Assembly (NCBI GenBank): GCA_947465345.1
Contig: CANHZL010000016.1
Location: forward strand, 1-23,174
Source: Opitutia bacterium
Lineage (GTDB): Bacteria; Verrucomicrobiota; Verrucomicrobiae; Opitutales; UBA953
Direction: 5' to 3'
DNA length: 23,174 nucleotides
Shown here one piece after another: positions 7,574 to 16,764 of the stretch (position 1 is the stretch's first letter; every line of letters starts with the position of its first letter). A program made the translations under genes and the position numbers. The notes beneath the pieces were generated by a model. It did not search any database. It was given only the letters and a program-made list of their open reading frames with translations, and was not told the origin of the DNA.

Positions 7574-10500
7574 ATGGCCGACCCGGAAACCATCAGCCGA
7601 GACTTCGTGCACCTCCACGTGCATACGGACTACAGCATGCTCGACGGCTGTAGCCGCATCGACCGCCTGATGGAGCGCGCGTGCGACATGAACATGCGCG
7701 CGGTGGCGATTACCGACCACGGCAACCTCTTCGGGCTCTTCGATTTCTGGAACGAGGCCAAGCAACGCTCCAAGGGCGACGTGAAGCTCAAGCCCCTCCT
7801 CGGCTGCGAACTCTACCTGGTCTGGGACCACGCCCTCACCGACAAGCCGGATCGTCGCGAGCACAAGTATTTCCACATGGGCGTGCTCGCCCGAAATTTC
7901 AAAGGCTACCAGAACCTCACCAAGCTCGTCTCCGACGCGCACGTCCGCGGCCTGCACTACAAGCCTCGCACCGACCTCGAGCAGCTCGCCAAGCACGCCG
8001 ACGGCCTGATCGGTTTCTCCGGCTGCCTTCAGGGCGTCATCCCGCAGGCCCTCCTCCGCGGCGACTACGAAGCCGCCCGCAAGGCCTGCGGTAAGTTCGT
8101 CGAAATCTTCGGACGCGAGAACTTCGTCATCGAGCTCATGGACCATGGCCTCGAGGAGCAGAAGCGCATCATCGCTGACCTCCTCAAGCTAGCCGGAGAA
8201 TTCCAACTCCGCGTCGTCGCCACCAACGACGTGCACTACGTCGACGCTGGTGATTCCGTCGCGCACGACGCGATGCTCTGCATCCAGACTGGGGCCCGCC
8301 TGGCCGACGAGCGCCGCATGCGCTACTCCGCCACGGAATTCTACCTCAAGAGCGAAGCCGAGATGCTGCGCGTCTTCGGCGAAGTCCCCGAGTCCATCAA
8401 GAACACCGTCGCCATCGCCGAGATGTGCGACGTCAAGCTGCCCGTCGGCCAGAATAACTACCCGGTCTACATCTTCAGCGAAGGCGTGAAGCCCAAGGCT
8501 TCCGACAAGATTGATGAGATCCTTGACGGCTACGAGAAGCTCAAGAACGGCCTGCTAGTCTCTGCCGGCAAGCCGGGCGACTTCGTCATCGAAGCCGAGA
8601 AGCGCAAGGGCATGCGGGCCAATGGCTCCTACCTGCTTGAACAGGTGAAGGCCGGCCTCAAGGAACGCTACGGTGTCGATTACGACGACGCGAAGGCGTG
8701 GAAGGACGAGAAGATTCCGGGCATCGGTAAGACTAGCCCCGCCGAGCTCTGCCGCCGCGTCGACTACGAGATGGGCGTCATCGCGGGCACGGGCTTCGTC
8801 GACTACTTCCTCATCGTCTGGGACTTCATCGACTGGTCGCGTCGCCATGACATCCCCGTCGGTCCGGGCCGAGGCTCGGGTGCCGGGTCGATTGTGGCGT
8901 ACTGCCTCAAGATTACCGATATCGATCCGATCCGATTCGGCCTACTCTTCGAGCGCTTCCTGAATCCCGAGCGCGTCTCCGCGCCCGACTTCGATATCGA
9001 CTTCTGTATGCGTCGTCGCGACGAAGTCGTCGGCTACGTCCGCAAGAAGTACGGCGAAGACCGCGTCGCCAATATCATCACCTTCGGCACGTTTGGCGCC
9101 AAGATGGTCGTCCGCGACCTCGCCCGTATCCGCGACTTGCCGTTCATCGAGACCAACCGCCTCGCCAAGCTCGTCCCCGACGACATCAACATCTCGCTCG
9201 AGGACGCCCTGAAGAAGTCCAACGAGCTCCGCGAGGAGGTCGCCATCAACCCTCAGGCCGCCAGCATCATCGAGACCGGCCGCGTCATCGAGGGCATGGT
9301 GCGCAACTCCGGCAAGCACGCGTGTGGCATGATCATCGCCGACCGCCCGCTCACCGACATCATCCCCGTGACGATGCAGGAAGGCGACCTGACGACCCAG
9401 TACGCCAAAGACCCCGTCGAGAAACTCGGCCTACTGAAGATGGACTTCCTGGGTCTCAAGACCCTCACCATCATCGACGACGCCCAGAAGCTCGTCCGCA
9501 AGCATCGCCGCCAGGCGGATTTCGATATCGAAAAACTCGGCTTTGACGACGCCAAGACCTTCGCGCTCCTTAACGAGGCGAAGACCATCGGCGTGTTCCA
9601 GCTCGAATCCGGAGGCATGCAGTCGCTCTGCCGTAAGTTCCGCATCTCGGCCATCGACGAAATCGTCGCGCTCATCGCGCTCTACCGTCCGGGTCCGATG
9701 CAGTTCATCGGCGACTACATCAAGGGCAAGGACGACCCTACCTTTGTCAAATACGCCCACCCGCTCCTCGAGAAGGTCGCCAAGGAGACCTACGGCATCT
9801 TGGTCTACCAGGAACAGGTCATGGAAGCCGCGCGCGTCATCGCCGGCTACACCCTCGGTGGCGCTGATATGCTTCGCCGCGCGATGGGTAAGAAGATCCG
9901 CGAGGAGATGGAGCAGCAGCGCTCCATCTTCGTCGAGGGCGCCAAGACGACCAACAACATCGACAAGAAGAAGGCCGAGGAGATCTTCGCCACCCTGGAG
10001 AAGTTCGCCGAGTACGGTTTTAACAAGTCACACTCCGCCGCCTACGCCATCCTCTCGTATCGCACCGCCTACCTGAAGGCCAACTACCCGGTCGAGTTCA
10101 TGGCCGCGGTGCTCACGTCCGAACAGGGCAACGCCGACAAGCTCGCCGAATTTATGGCGGAGGTCGAGGCCCTCGGCATGAAGGCCCTCGGACCGGACGT
10201 GAACCAGTCCGACACCGACTTCACCCCGGTGGTGAAAGACAACGCCATCCGCTTTGGTCTCGGCGCGATCAAAGGCGTCGGCGAACAGGCCGCGCGCAAT
10301 ATTGTGGCCGAACGCGAGAAGAACGGCCTTTACAAGGACTTCGGCGACTTCGTCGGTCGCCTGGGTGAGTTCGACCTCAATTCCCGTACGCTGGACTGCC
10401 TCGTGCGCGCTGGCGCCTTCGACTTCACCGGCGAAGACCGCCGCCACCTTGTCGACTCGATCGAGTCCGTCCGTCGCCACTTCGCCGGCGAGCGCAAGGA

Positions 10501-11320
10501 ACGCGCCAGCGGCCAGGGTTCGCTCTTCGACATGCTCGGCGCCGAGGACGCCGGCGCCGCCCGCCCGACCGATCTCGTGCTCCGTAAGTCGGAGAAGATG
10601 CCGAAGCTCGAGATGCTCAACAGCGAGAAGGCCCTTCTCGGCTTCTACCTCAGCGGCCACCCGCTCGCTGACTATCACGGCCTAGACGAAGCCATCGCCA
10701 CGCTGACTGTCACCCCCGATCGCATCGAGCTCGACAAGAAGGAACGCCACACCGTCCGCATCTGCGGCATCATCGGTGGACTCGAGAAGAAGATTTCCAA
10801 GAAGGACAACCGCCCTTGGGCGCTCTTCACCGTCGCCTCCCGTTCAGTGACGATTCCAGTGATGATGTTCTCTGACGCCTATGACGCCGCCGCGCAGCTC
10901 AAGGACGGCGAGCTACCCCTCCTCATGGACGGCTCGCACGTCATCGTCGACGCCCGCCTCAACTGGCGCGACGAACGCGGCGAGTGGTCGCTCAGCGCGC
11001 ACGCCGTCAGCACCCTCCGCCGCGCCCCGAGCCTCATCAAGAAGATCCTCTTCGCCCTCAAGCCTGGGCCCGACGCCGGCGACTTCCTCGAGAAGATTGT
11101 GGCGCACACCCGCAAGGTGGACGGCACCACCATCGTCCAGGTCGGCTTCATCCAGCCGGACGGCCGCGTGCTCGTGGCCGAGGCTGCCCGCGGTATGACC
11201 ACGCGCTTTGACACCGAGACCTACGGCACCTTTGGCCGCCACCCGGCCTGCGCCGGCGTCCAGATCGAACCGATTGCACCGACCCAGGCGCCCCAGCGCA
11301 AGTACGGCCCGCGCGCCTAG
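7574..11320 (+). CDS. dnaE: DNA polymerase III subunit alpha
   Basis: The replicative polymerase of the C family, 1248 aa. An N-terminal PHP domain carries HLHVHTDYS (13-21) and ITDHGN (46-51). The palm follows [17 protein letters not shown], with catalytic aspartates in PDFDIDF (D472, D474, D476) and KMDFLGLK (D624). The fingers show YRPGPMQFI and [21 protein letters not shown] helix-hairpin-helix region ([17 protein letters not shown]) and an OB domain ([16 protein letters not shown]) follow. It is longer than the roughly 1160-aa E. coli form. Part of the excess is a charged insertion at about residues 300-348. The ATG at 7574 begins [17 protein letters not shown]. The frame stays open to 7256 but upstream sequence is spacer and antisense gene. 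The stop overlaps the stop of the convergent GT10 gene. Confidence 0.97.
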   Translation: MADPETISRDFVHLHVHTDYSMLDGCSRIDRLMERACDMNMRAVAITDHGNLFGLFDFWNEAKQRSKGDVKLKPLLGCELYLVWDHALTDKPDRREHKYFHMGVLARNFKGYQNLTKLVSDAHVRGLHYKPRTDLEQLAKHADGLIGFSGCLQGVIPQALLRGDYEAARKACGKFVEIFGRENFVIELMDHGLEEQKRIIADLLKLAGEFQLRVVATNDVHYVDAGDSVAHDAMLCIQTGARLADERRMRYSATEFYLKSEAEMLRVFGEVPESIKNTVAIAEMCDVKLPVGQNNYPVYIFSEGVKPKASDKIDEILDGYEKLKNGLLVSAGKPGDFVIEAEKRKGMRANGSYLLEQVKAGLKERYGVDYDDAKAWKDEKIPGIGKTSPAELCRRVDYEMGVIAGTGFVDYFLIVWDFIDWSRRHDIPVGPGRGSGAGSIVAYCLKITDIDPIRFGLLFERFLNPERVSAPDFDIDFCMRRRDEVVGYVRKKYGEDRVANIITFGTFGAKMVVRDLARIRDLPFIETNRLAKLVPDDINISLEDALKKSNELREEVAINPQAASIIETGRVIEGMVRNSGKHACGMIIADRPLTDIIPVTMQEGDLTTQYAKDPVEKLGLLKMDFLGLKTLTIIDDAQKLVRKHRRQADFDIEKLGFDDAKTFALLNEAKTIGVFQLESGGMQSLCRKFRISAIDEIVALIALYRPGPMQFIGDYIKGKDDPTFVKYAHPLLEKVAKETYGILVYQEQVMEAARVIAGYTLGGADMLRRAMGKKIREEMEQQRSIFVEGAKTTNNIDKKKAEEIFATLEKFAEYGFNKSHSAAYAILSYRTAYLKANYPVEFMAAVLTSEQGNADKLAEFMAEVEALGMKALGPDVNQSDTDFTPVVKDNAIRFGLGAIKGVGEQAARNIVAEREKNGLYKDFGDFVGRLGEFDLNSRTLDCLVRAGAFDFTGEDRRHLVDSIESVRRHFAGERKERASGQGSLFDMLGAEDAGAARPTDLVLRKSEKMPKLEMLNSEKALLGFYLSGHPLADYHGLDEAIATLTVTPDRIELDKKERHTVRICGIIGGLEKKISKKDNRPWALFTVASRSVTIPVMMFSDAYDAAAQLKDGELPLLMDGSHVIVDARLNWRDERGEWSLSAHAVSTLRRAPSLIKKILFALKPGPDAGDFLEKIVAHTRKVDGTTIVQVGFIQPDGRVLVAEAARGMTTRFDTETYGTFGRHPACAGVQIEPIAPTQAPQRKYGPRA

Positions 11321-12339
11321 TTGGTCTGACTAGCGAGGTCTGCGAGGATTTCGCGGGCCATGACGTCCGCGAAGTGGTCCTGGGAGAAGGGCTTCGCCTT
11401 ATCCGAAAGCAAAAAGGCTCGGATGCGCTCCTGATAGCCGCGGTAGGCCGCGTCATCGATCGTGCGTAGATGGGCGTCGAGTTCGGCCGGCGTCGCGTAG
11501 GCGCGACCGTCAATGAAGCAGTCGGCCGGGACGAGGTCGGCTATCTCCTTCGGGCCGACGTAGACCGGCACGCAACCCGCACGGAAGCAGTCGAAGAGTT
11601 TTTCGGTCACGTAGCCAGACAGGTCTCGGCAGTTCTCGTGCGCGAGGCAGAAGCGGGTGCGCGTGAGGAGTTCGATCTTATCGTCGACCGGGCCACGCCA
11701 GGTGGCGTAGGGCGACTTCGCCGGCAGGAGGCGCGAGAGAATCTTGCGCAGCTGATTGCGTACCCGGCCCCAGCGGCCAGGTAAGGCGGCGGGGCGATCC
11801 CAGCCGCGGCCATAGAGATGGAAGTCGGCGGGCGCATTGCGCTCATACCAATCGAGGATCCGCACTCGGGCCTGGTATTGGTCGCGCGGGTCGACGACCG
11901 TGAGGGCCTTATTCGAGGCGACCAGCACGCAGAAGAGCGGGCGCTGCTCCGGCCCGTTCCATGAGCCCGTCTCGAAGCGGTTCGGATAAAGCAGTCGCAC
12001 GGTGCGAGGGTCGTCGAGCAGCGCACCATCCCAGGCAAACCACTTCGCATAGCGGGCCAGCGCGGCGCGGTCGCGGTTGAGCGGGCGGATGAGCGGGTTC
12101 TCGTAAAGGTAGACGTAGGCGCGGGCCGATGGATTCTGCCGGCGACAATTAATGTGGAGCTCGAAGGCGACTTCCCTGCCCGCGTTGACGTCGGGTGTAT
12201 TGAGCTCGATGCCCGCGGCGAGGAAGCGCTCGCGCAGCTTCACGTAAGGGAGATAGAACTCGCCGTTGTTCTCGCCGGCTCCCGGCGTGAACAGGGAATT
12301 GTCCGCATAGTCACGATAGAGGACGGAGGCGACTCTCAT
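11317..12339 (-). CDS. Glycosyltransferase family 10 (alpha-fucosyltransferase-like)
   Basis: A 340-aa GT-B enzyme of family GT10, whose members mostly transfer L-fucose from GDP-fucose in alpha-1,3/1,4 linkage. The diagnostic C-terminal block runs from about residue 230 to 263: AHEN, then GYVTEKLFDCFRAGCVPVYV followed by GP, with ADCFID just after. The N-terminal acceptor domain is poorly conserved, as usual. Its ATG (12339) sits inside ATGA with the stop of the upstream GT4 gene, so the pair is translationally coupled. Its own stop shares a CTAG palindrome with the dnaE stop on the other strand. No GDP-fucose synthesis gene (gmd, fcl) is in the window, so the donor would be made elsewhere. 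A non-fucose donor is possible. Confidence 0.88.
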   Translation of the reverse strand: MRVASVLYRDYADNSLFTPGAGENNGEFYLPYVKLRERFLAAGIELNTPDVNAGREVAFELHINCRRQNPSARAYVYLYENPLIRPLNRDRAALARYAKWFAWDGALLDDPRTVRLLYPNRFETGSWNGPEQRPLFCVLVASNKALTVVDPRDQYQARVRILDWYERNAPADFHLYGRGWDRPAALPGRWGRVRNQLRKILSRLLPAKSPYATWRGPVDDKIELLTRTRFCLAHENCRDLSGYVTEKLFDCFRAGCVPVYVGPKEIADLVPADCFIDGRAYATPAELDAHLRTIDDAAYRGYQERIRAFLLSDKAKPFSQDHFADVMAREILADLASQTN

Positions 12340-13604
12340 AGGTTTCGCGCGGAGGTCAGTTGTTCGCTAAAATAGGAGGCCGCGTAGAGCGGACGAGCGG
12401 CGGCTGCGGCGGCGTGCTTCTTCGCCGAGAGTTCGGCGGCAGGCATCTCGGCGAAAGCGCGGAGGGCGGCGGCGAGGGCCGGGACGTCGCCAATGGGTTC
12501 AACCACGCGGCCGACCATGCCGTCCGCCCAAGGCACCGACGGCAGGCCAACCGGATAGGCCACGACCGGGACGCCACACACGAGCGCCTCGCCCACCATC
12601 ATCGGTCCGTTGTCGTTGGTCGACGGGTTCACGAAGAAGTCGGCGGACTGGTAAGCGACGGCGATGGCCGCGTCGCCGCGGCGCACGCCGAGCTCTGTGT
12701 AAGTCACGTGCTTCCAGCCATCGCCCATGAGGCCGGTCTCACCGAGGACGGCCACATGGAGCGCGACACCTTGGGCATCGAGCAGGCGCAAGGCCTCGAG
12801 TAGCAAGCCGAAGCCTTTATAGGTCAGTGCGGGGTCGATACCGCGGACGAGCAGCACGCGCGCGCCGGCGGGTAGGCCTAGTTCGGCGCGCGTGGCTCGA
12901 GGGTCCTCGACGGGACGGAGCGCGTCGAGGTCGAGCGGGATGGGAAAGACCTTCGAAGGCAGGCCGCCGGTGATTGCGCTCACCCCGGCCTGTCGGGCGG
13001 ACCATTCGGTCGGAGCCAGCAGGACCGCACCGACTTCGCCCCAGATACGGCGTCGCTCGGCGGACTGACGGAAGGAGAGGTCAGCGGCGTCGGCGGAGCC
13101 GATCAGCGGGCAGGCGCCGCAGCCGGTCTGGTATTTGGGGCAGCCTAGATTAGAATGACAGCCGCCCGTGACGTGGGCCATATCGACCTGCCAGAGGACC
13201 ACGCGGGCGCCGAGGGCTTCGGCGACCTTCCGAATGGTGGCGGCCGTGACGAAAGCTCCGGCCCAATGGACCACGACGAGGTCCCATTTCTCGGCGCGGG
13301 CGCGAGCGTCGCGAATGATTGGCTCGGCCGGAAAATTGGCTTCGGCGTCGAAGTCATAGACGCCGATGGGCTTGAGATGCAGGCGGCTCAGCTTCGCCCA
13401 GACGCGACCGAGGCCCCAGGCCAGTTTCTGGAATGGGCCGAGTAGCCGCCGGGCGTCGACCATCGCCGGGACGTCCTGACGCTTCTGCTTGATAACGTAG
13501 GCGACCGAGTCGTGGCCTTGGCTGAGCAGGGCACGATGAATCCGGACGAAGCCATCGGCAGCCCCGCCGCCAGTATCCATCTTGGATAGGTGTAGTATCT
13601 TCAT
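12336..13604 (-). CDS. Glycosyltransferase family 4 with cysteine-rich motif
   Basis: A 422-aa GT4 retaining glycosyltransferase. The N-terminus MKILHLSKMDTGGGAADGFV has the Gly-rich acceptor loop. A four-cysteine segment, C149, C155, C162 and C165, with DMAHVTGGCH just before it, marks the WcaC-like subgroup found in exopolysaccharide clusters. The cysteines could bind a metal, but that is inference. The donor-site motif GPMMVGEALVCGVPVVAYPVG is in the C-terminal domain. The start is set at 13604, where homology begins. The frame runs to 13703 without conserved sequence and would overlap the divergent GT25 gene region. It is first in a two-gene unit with the GT10 gene. A role in a colanic-acid- or O-antigen-like repeat unit is likely. 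Confidence 0.88.
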   Translation of the reverse strand: MKILHLSKMDTGGGAADGFVRIHRALLSQGHDSVAYVIKQKRQDVPAMVDARRLLGPFQKLAWGLGRVWAKLSRLHLKPIGVYDFDAEANFPAEPIIRDARARAEKWDLVVVHWAGAFVTAATIRKVAEALGARVVLWQVDMAHVTGGCHSNLGCPKYQTGCGACPLIGSADAADLSFRQSAERRRIWGEVGAVLLAPTEWSARQAGVSAITGGLPSKVFPIPLDLDALRPVEDPRATRAELGLPAGARVLLVRGIDPALTYKGFGLLLEALRLLDAQGVALHVAVLGETGLMGDGWKHVTYTELGVRRGDAAIAVAYQSADFFVNPSTNDNGPMMVGEALVCGVPVVAYPVGLPSVPWADGMVGRVVEPIGDVPALAAALRAFAEMPAAELSAKKHAAAAAARPLYAASYFSEQLTSARNL

Positions 13605-13709
13605 CCCTGCAGGCTGGGATAGGGGGCAGGCGGCGGGCTGACGAACCAAAAGCGCCGTGCTCCTATCTGGTTGAACCACGGCCCAGATGGGCAAGCATCT
13701 CATTCACCG

Positions 13710-14453
13710 ATGGCCCCGCTCATCTACGTGATCAATCTCGACCGCGATGCTGAACGCCTCGCGTCGATTCGGGCCAACCTAGGCGGCCTTGGGCTTAGCT
13801 TCGAGCGCCTCCCCGCCGTCATCGGGAAGGAAGTCCCCGGATGGGAGAAGCTGGTCGACATGCCAGCCTACGCCTGGCGTAACCGCATGGACACGCCGCG
13901 TGCCGGTGAAGTCGGCTGCTACCTCAGCCATCTCAAGGCCATGGAAACCTTCCTCCGGACCGAAGCCCCGTGGTGCGTGATCCTTGAGGACGACGTCGAG
14001 GTGCTACCCGCCTGCGCTGACGTACTCCGATCGCTGGCCGAAAAAGACGACTGGGACCTCGTGAAACTCTTTAATTTCCACTCCGGCATGCCCGTGAAGA
14101 AGCGCGATCTCGTCGGCGGGCACCACCTCGTTGTACACCTCACACGAACGACTTCCTCTGCGGCTTATGTCGTCAACCGCCGAGCAGCCGAGAACCTGCT
14201 GAAGTCGATGCGCCCGATCTCCGAACAGGTCGACCATGCCCTCGATCGCCCGTGGGAAACCGGGCTACGCACCCGCGGTATCCGTCCGATGCCCATCGTC
14301 TTGGCTCCGGTCGCGCACACGACTAGTACCATCGGCTATCAGGATAAGAAAAAGCAGCCCCGCACCCTGGGAAAATCCGTGAAGCTATTCCTGTCCCGGG
14401 CCAAGAAGGAGATCTGCCGCTTCGGACATGGGCTGTGGGATGCGGTGAGGTGA
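13710..14453 (+). CDS. Glycosyltransferase family 25 (LPS-type)
   Basis: A 247-aa protein of family GT25, which includes LPS beta-galactosyltransferases and core-modifying enzymes. It opens with IYVINLDRDAERLASI (5-20), the family signature. The sequence GEVGCYLSHLKAM (66-78) is the conserved acceptor region, and ILEDDVEVLP (91-100) holds the acidic metal-binding motif. The C-terminus is basic. The ATG at 13710 is chosen because homology starts at once. A TTG at 13671 is in frame but adds only 13 poorly conserved residues. It diverges from the GT4 gene across a 105-bp spacer with no recognisable promoter, and is followed by a repeat-filled spacer. No strong ribosome binding site is visible. 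The sugar and acceptor cannot be named. Confidence 0.88.
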   Translation: MAPLIYVINLDRDAERLASIRANLGGLGLSFERLPAVIGKEVPGWEKLVDMPAYAWRNRMDTPRAGEVGCYLSHLKAMETFLRTEAPWCVILEDDVEVLPACADVLRSLAEKDDWDLVKLFNFHSGMPVKKRDLVGGHHLVVHLTRTTSSAAYVVNRRAAENLLKSMRPISEQVDHALDRPWETGLRTRGIRPMPIVLAPVAHTTSTIGYQDKKKQPRTLGKSVKLFLSRAKKEICRFGHGLWDAVR

Positions 14454-14494
14454 GCGAGCAGCGAACGAACAGTGCAAAGGTGAGATGCAAGCCA

Positions 14495-14521
14495 GGGGTG
14501 GGGGCAGGGGCCGGGGCAGGG
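14495..14521 (+). other. Predicted G-quadruplex motif
   Basis: Five runs of 4, 5, 4, 4 and 3 guanines are separated by loops of 1, 2, 2 and 2 nt, which exceeds the usual G3-N1-7 rule. On the minus strand it lies downstream of the last operon gene. It could affect transcript ends or polymerase passage, but that is inference. Confidence 0.7.
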
Positions 14522-14629
14522 ATAGTAAAACATTCCGAACTTCGGGCCTCAGGTTTAGGCGACTGGTCCCTAGGTGTGTATGCTCAGACTCGGGTACTAA
14601 AGTTGCATACCTACCCCAATCCCTGGATA

Positions 14630-14710
14630 TACTTTTGCACCTTTGCACAGGCCGCAGGCCGATTTTCACTTTTGCACCTTAGCCTCCGGCCAACTGATCA
14701 ACCGGCCAGC
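14630..14710 (+). repeat. Octamer array containing a 49-bp dispersed repeat
   Basis: Ten octamers are in one register from 14631 to 14710. Positions 14630-14678 match 21919-21967 in 44 of 49 bases. The core is GGCC-GCA-GGCC (14650-14660) flanked by TTTTGCAC/CTTTGCAC words. On the minus strand, 14710-14679 reads GCTGGCCG, GTTGATCA, GTTGGCCG, GAGGCTAA, which are the unit types of the 4624-4908 element. Confidence 0.85.
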
Positions 14711-14722
14711 TAGTTCCGCCGC

Positions 14723-15658
14723 TCAATCAAACAACACCGCGTCGGCCGGGCGATGTCGTCGCGCCCAGAGAATCCGCCACTTGAGCACCTGCCGCATAAG
14801 TTTCGAAGAGCCACGGTGGCCCGAAGTTAGATAATGACGGTCGTAAACCTTATCGGCCTCGACCGGCGGAGTGTCCGCCCAATCGCCTGCCGGGTCATAA
14901 GCGAACGCCGGCGCGGCCCAAGGGCGACCGCCGTTACCGAAATGCGTGCCCGTACCGTCGAAGCCGATGTTCAGGATGAGGTTGTGGCCAGGGACGACCG
15001 TCAGCTGGCCTGAGCGCAAGGCTTGGACCATGAACTGGTAATCCCAGACGGTGCGGACCTTGCCGGACGCGATCGCGTCGAACTTACGACGAAGGAAGTC
15101 GATGGCGTTGGAGTGCAACGTGCGGACCAACGGCTCGTCGTCGCGGATCGGCTCGGGAATGAAGCTGAATCGGTCCCAAGTGCGCTTCCAGGTCGCCCAG
15201 CCCCAGCAAGAGGTCACGCGGCTGAAGCCATACGAGGCAGGCAGGCGGACCAACGGCGCCATGTTGGAGCCCGCGATCAAGGCGATGCGCTCGTCGTGGC
15301 GATACCGCTCGAGCATCGTGGCGCAGAAACGGAAGAATGCCGGCGTCGGCAAGCAGTCGTCCTCCAGGATGATGCCTTCGCCCGCTTCGCCAAGGAACCA
15401 GGTGATCGCGGAGCTCACACCGGGCCCGCAGCCCAGGTTGGACTCGGGGAAGCGTGTGCGCACTTCGCAAGGCCAGTCTACGCCGCGGAGGATGTCGCGC
15501 ACTTCGGCGACACGCTCGGCTTCGCCAGGTCGGTCAAGGCGGGGGGCATCGCAGGCGAAGAAGAGCTTGGCGGGGCGGGCAGCCCGCACAGCAGCGAAGA
15601 CCCGCCGGGTGGTCTCCGGCCGATTGAAGGCGACGATGAGGACCGCGGGGCAAGTCAT
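14723..15658 (-). CDS. GT-A fold sugar transferase (HlpA/GNT-I-like)
   Basis: A 311-aa nucleotide-diphospho-sugar transferase-like protein. The N-terminus CPAVLIVAFNRPETTRRVF is the first strand-loop of a GT-A fold. GIILEDDCLPTPAFFRFC (95-112) contains the acidic EDD motif (99-101) for metal and donor. SCWGWATWKRTWDRF is a conserved aromatic block of this family, and VWDYQFMVQALRSG follows. Members are often named hemolytic protein HlpA-like or GNT-I-like; a real haemolytic role is not implied. It is the last gene of the nine-gene operon, 4 bp after the aminotransferase gene. It is therefore a good candidate to transfer the 3-acetamido-3,6-dideoxyhexose made by that operon, though this is inference from position. 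Confidence 0.82.
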   Translation of the reverse strand: MTCPAVLIVAFNRPETTRRVFAAVRAARPAKLFFACDAPRLDRPGEAERVAEVRDILRGVDWPCEVRTRFPESNLGCGPGVSSAITWFLGEAGEGIILEDDCLPTPAFFRFCATMLERYRHDERIALIAGSNMAPLVRLPASYGFSRVTSCWGWATWKRTWDRFSFIPEPIRDDEPLVRTLHSNAIDFLRRKFDAIASGKVRTVWDYQFMVQALRSGQLTVVPGHNLILNIGFDGTGTHFGNGGRPWAAPAFAYDPAGDWADTPPVEADKVYDRHYLTSGHRGSSKLMRQVLKWRILWARRHRPADAVLFD

Positions 15659-15662
15659 GCAC

Positions 15663-16760
15663 CTAGAGGCTGGCGATGACGTGGGCCACCTGGGCGTCCG
15701 TCATTACCGGGCTGATCGGGATCGAGACCACTTCACGATGGATCGCTTCCGTGAGCGGGAACTTCAGATGGCCGAGTTCCTTGGCATAGGCCTGCTGAAG
15801 GTGCGGGGCGATCGGATAGTGGATTGCCGTGTGCACGCCCTTATCCAAAAGGCGCTGCTGGAAGGCGGCGCGGTCGGGGACACGGACGACGAAGAGGTGC
15901 CAGACGTGCGAATCTTCGCCGACGCGGACGGACGGTAGCCGCACGGCAGGATTCTTGATTTCGCGGCGGTAGCGTAAGGCGATCTCCCGGCGGCGCGCGT
16001 TGTCGGCGTCAATATGCTGGAGCTTTACACGCAGAAGGGCCGCCTGCAGTTCGTCGAGGCGGTCATTCGGCCCTTGGACCAGGTTCTGATACTTTACGTG
16101 CGAGCCGTAGTTGCGGAGAGCGCGAACCATCTCCGCCAGTTTGGCATCCTTGCACGTGAGCGCGCCGGCATCGCCAAGGGCGCCGAGGTTCTTGCCGGGA
16201 TAGAAGCTGAACGCCGCGGCGTCGCCCCAGGCGCCGGCCTTCACGCCGCCGATATGGGCGCCGTGGGCCTGGGCGCCGTCTTCGAGCAGGAGCAGCCCGC
16301 GCTCGCGGCAGAGCTGCGCGATCGCCGGCATGTCGGCCAGCTGTCCGTAGAGATGGACCGCCAGCACAGCCTTCACGTCCGGCGTGAGCGCAGCGGCGAG
16401 TTTCGTAGCCCCGAGATTAAAGGTGTCTTCATCAGGCTCGACGAGCACCGGGCGAAGACGGTTCTCCGTGATAGCGAGAATCGAGGCGATGTAGGTATTG
16501 GCCGGGACCGCGACGCCGTCGCCATCCTTGAGCAGGCCGAGCTCCTTCCAGCCGCGGAGGGCGAGGATGAGCGCCGATAGGCCGTCGGAGGTGCCGATGC
16601 AGTGAGGCGAGCCGACCCAGGCGGCATACTCGGACTCGAAAGCCTTCACCTCTTCGCCGAGGACATACCAACCTGAGTCGATAACACGGGCGGCGGCGGC
16701 CTTCAATTCGGCGGCATGCCGGGCGTTGATGGCCTTGAGGTCGAGGAACGGAACGTGCAT
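15663..16760 (-). CDS. fdtB: dTDP-3-keto-6-deoxyhexose 3-aminotransferase (DegT/DnrJ/EryC1/StrS family)
   Basis: A PLP-dependent sugar aminotransferase of 365 aa. It opens [17 protein letters not shown], typical of the FdtB/QdtB group. [15 protein letters not shown] binds the cofactor phosphate, [10 protein letters not shown] (159-168) stacks on and protonates PLP, and [18 protein letters not shown] carries the Schiff-base lysine K190. The expected reaction transfers an amino group from glutamate to C3 of dTDP-3-keto-6-deoxyhexose, giving dTDP-Fuc3N or dTDP-Qui3N. It sits in one operon with rmlA, rmlB, two 3,4-ketoisomerases and an N-acetyltransferase, so the C3 assignment rests on context as well as sequence. 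It starts 4 bp after the hexapeptide transferase stop. Whether the product is galacto or gluco is set by the ketoisomerase. Confidence 0.88.
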   Translation of the reverse strand: MHVPFLDLKAINARHAAELKAAAARVIDSGWYVLGEEVKAFESEYAAWVGSPHCIGTSDGLSALILALRGWKELGLLKDGDGVAVPANTYIASILAITENRLRPVLVEPDEDTFNLGATKLAAALTPDVKAVLAVHLYGQLADMPAIAQLCRERGLLLLEDGAQAHGAHIGGVKAGAWGDAAAFSFYPGKNLGALGDAGALTCKDAKLAEMVRALRNYGSHVKYQNLVQGPNDRLDELQAALLRVKLQHIDADNARRREIALRYRREIKNPAVRLPSVRVGEDSHVWHLFVVRVPDRAAFQQRLLDKGVHTAIHYPIAPHLQQAYAKELGHLKFPLTEAIHREVVSIPISPVMTDAQVAHVIASL

Positions 16761-16764
16761 GAGA

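Larger units (their letters stand above)
14454..14722. repeat. Gene-free spacer with octamer repeats and a G-quadruplex motif
   Basis: This 269-bp spacer between the convergent GT25 gene and the nine-gene operon has no supportable gene. It contains the word AGTGCAAAGGTG (14471-14482), a G-run motif, the shared words AACTTCGGG and CCTCAGGT (14538-14554), and an 80-bp octamer array (14631-14710). No classical hairpin-plus-T terminator is seen for either flanking gene. Confidence 0.8.

Noticed and set aside
15965..15975. GGCGGTAGCGT, identical to the ops/RfaH pause element core of enterobacterial polysaccharide operons.
   Set aside because: It is on the strand opposite the operon and inside the aminotransferase coding sequence, not in a leader. 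Chance is the simplest explanation.
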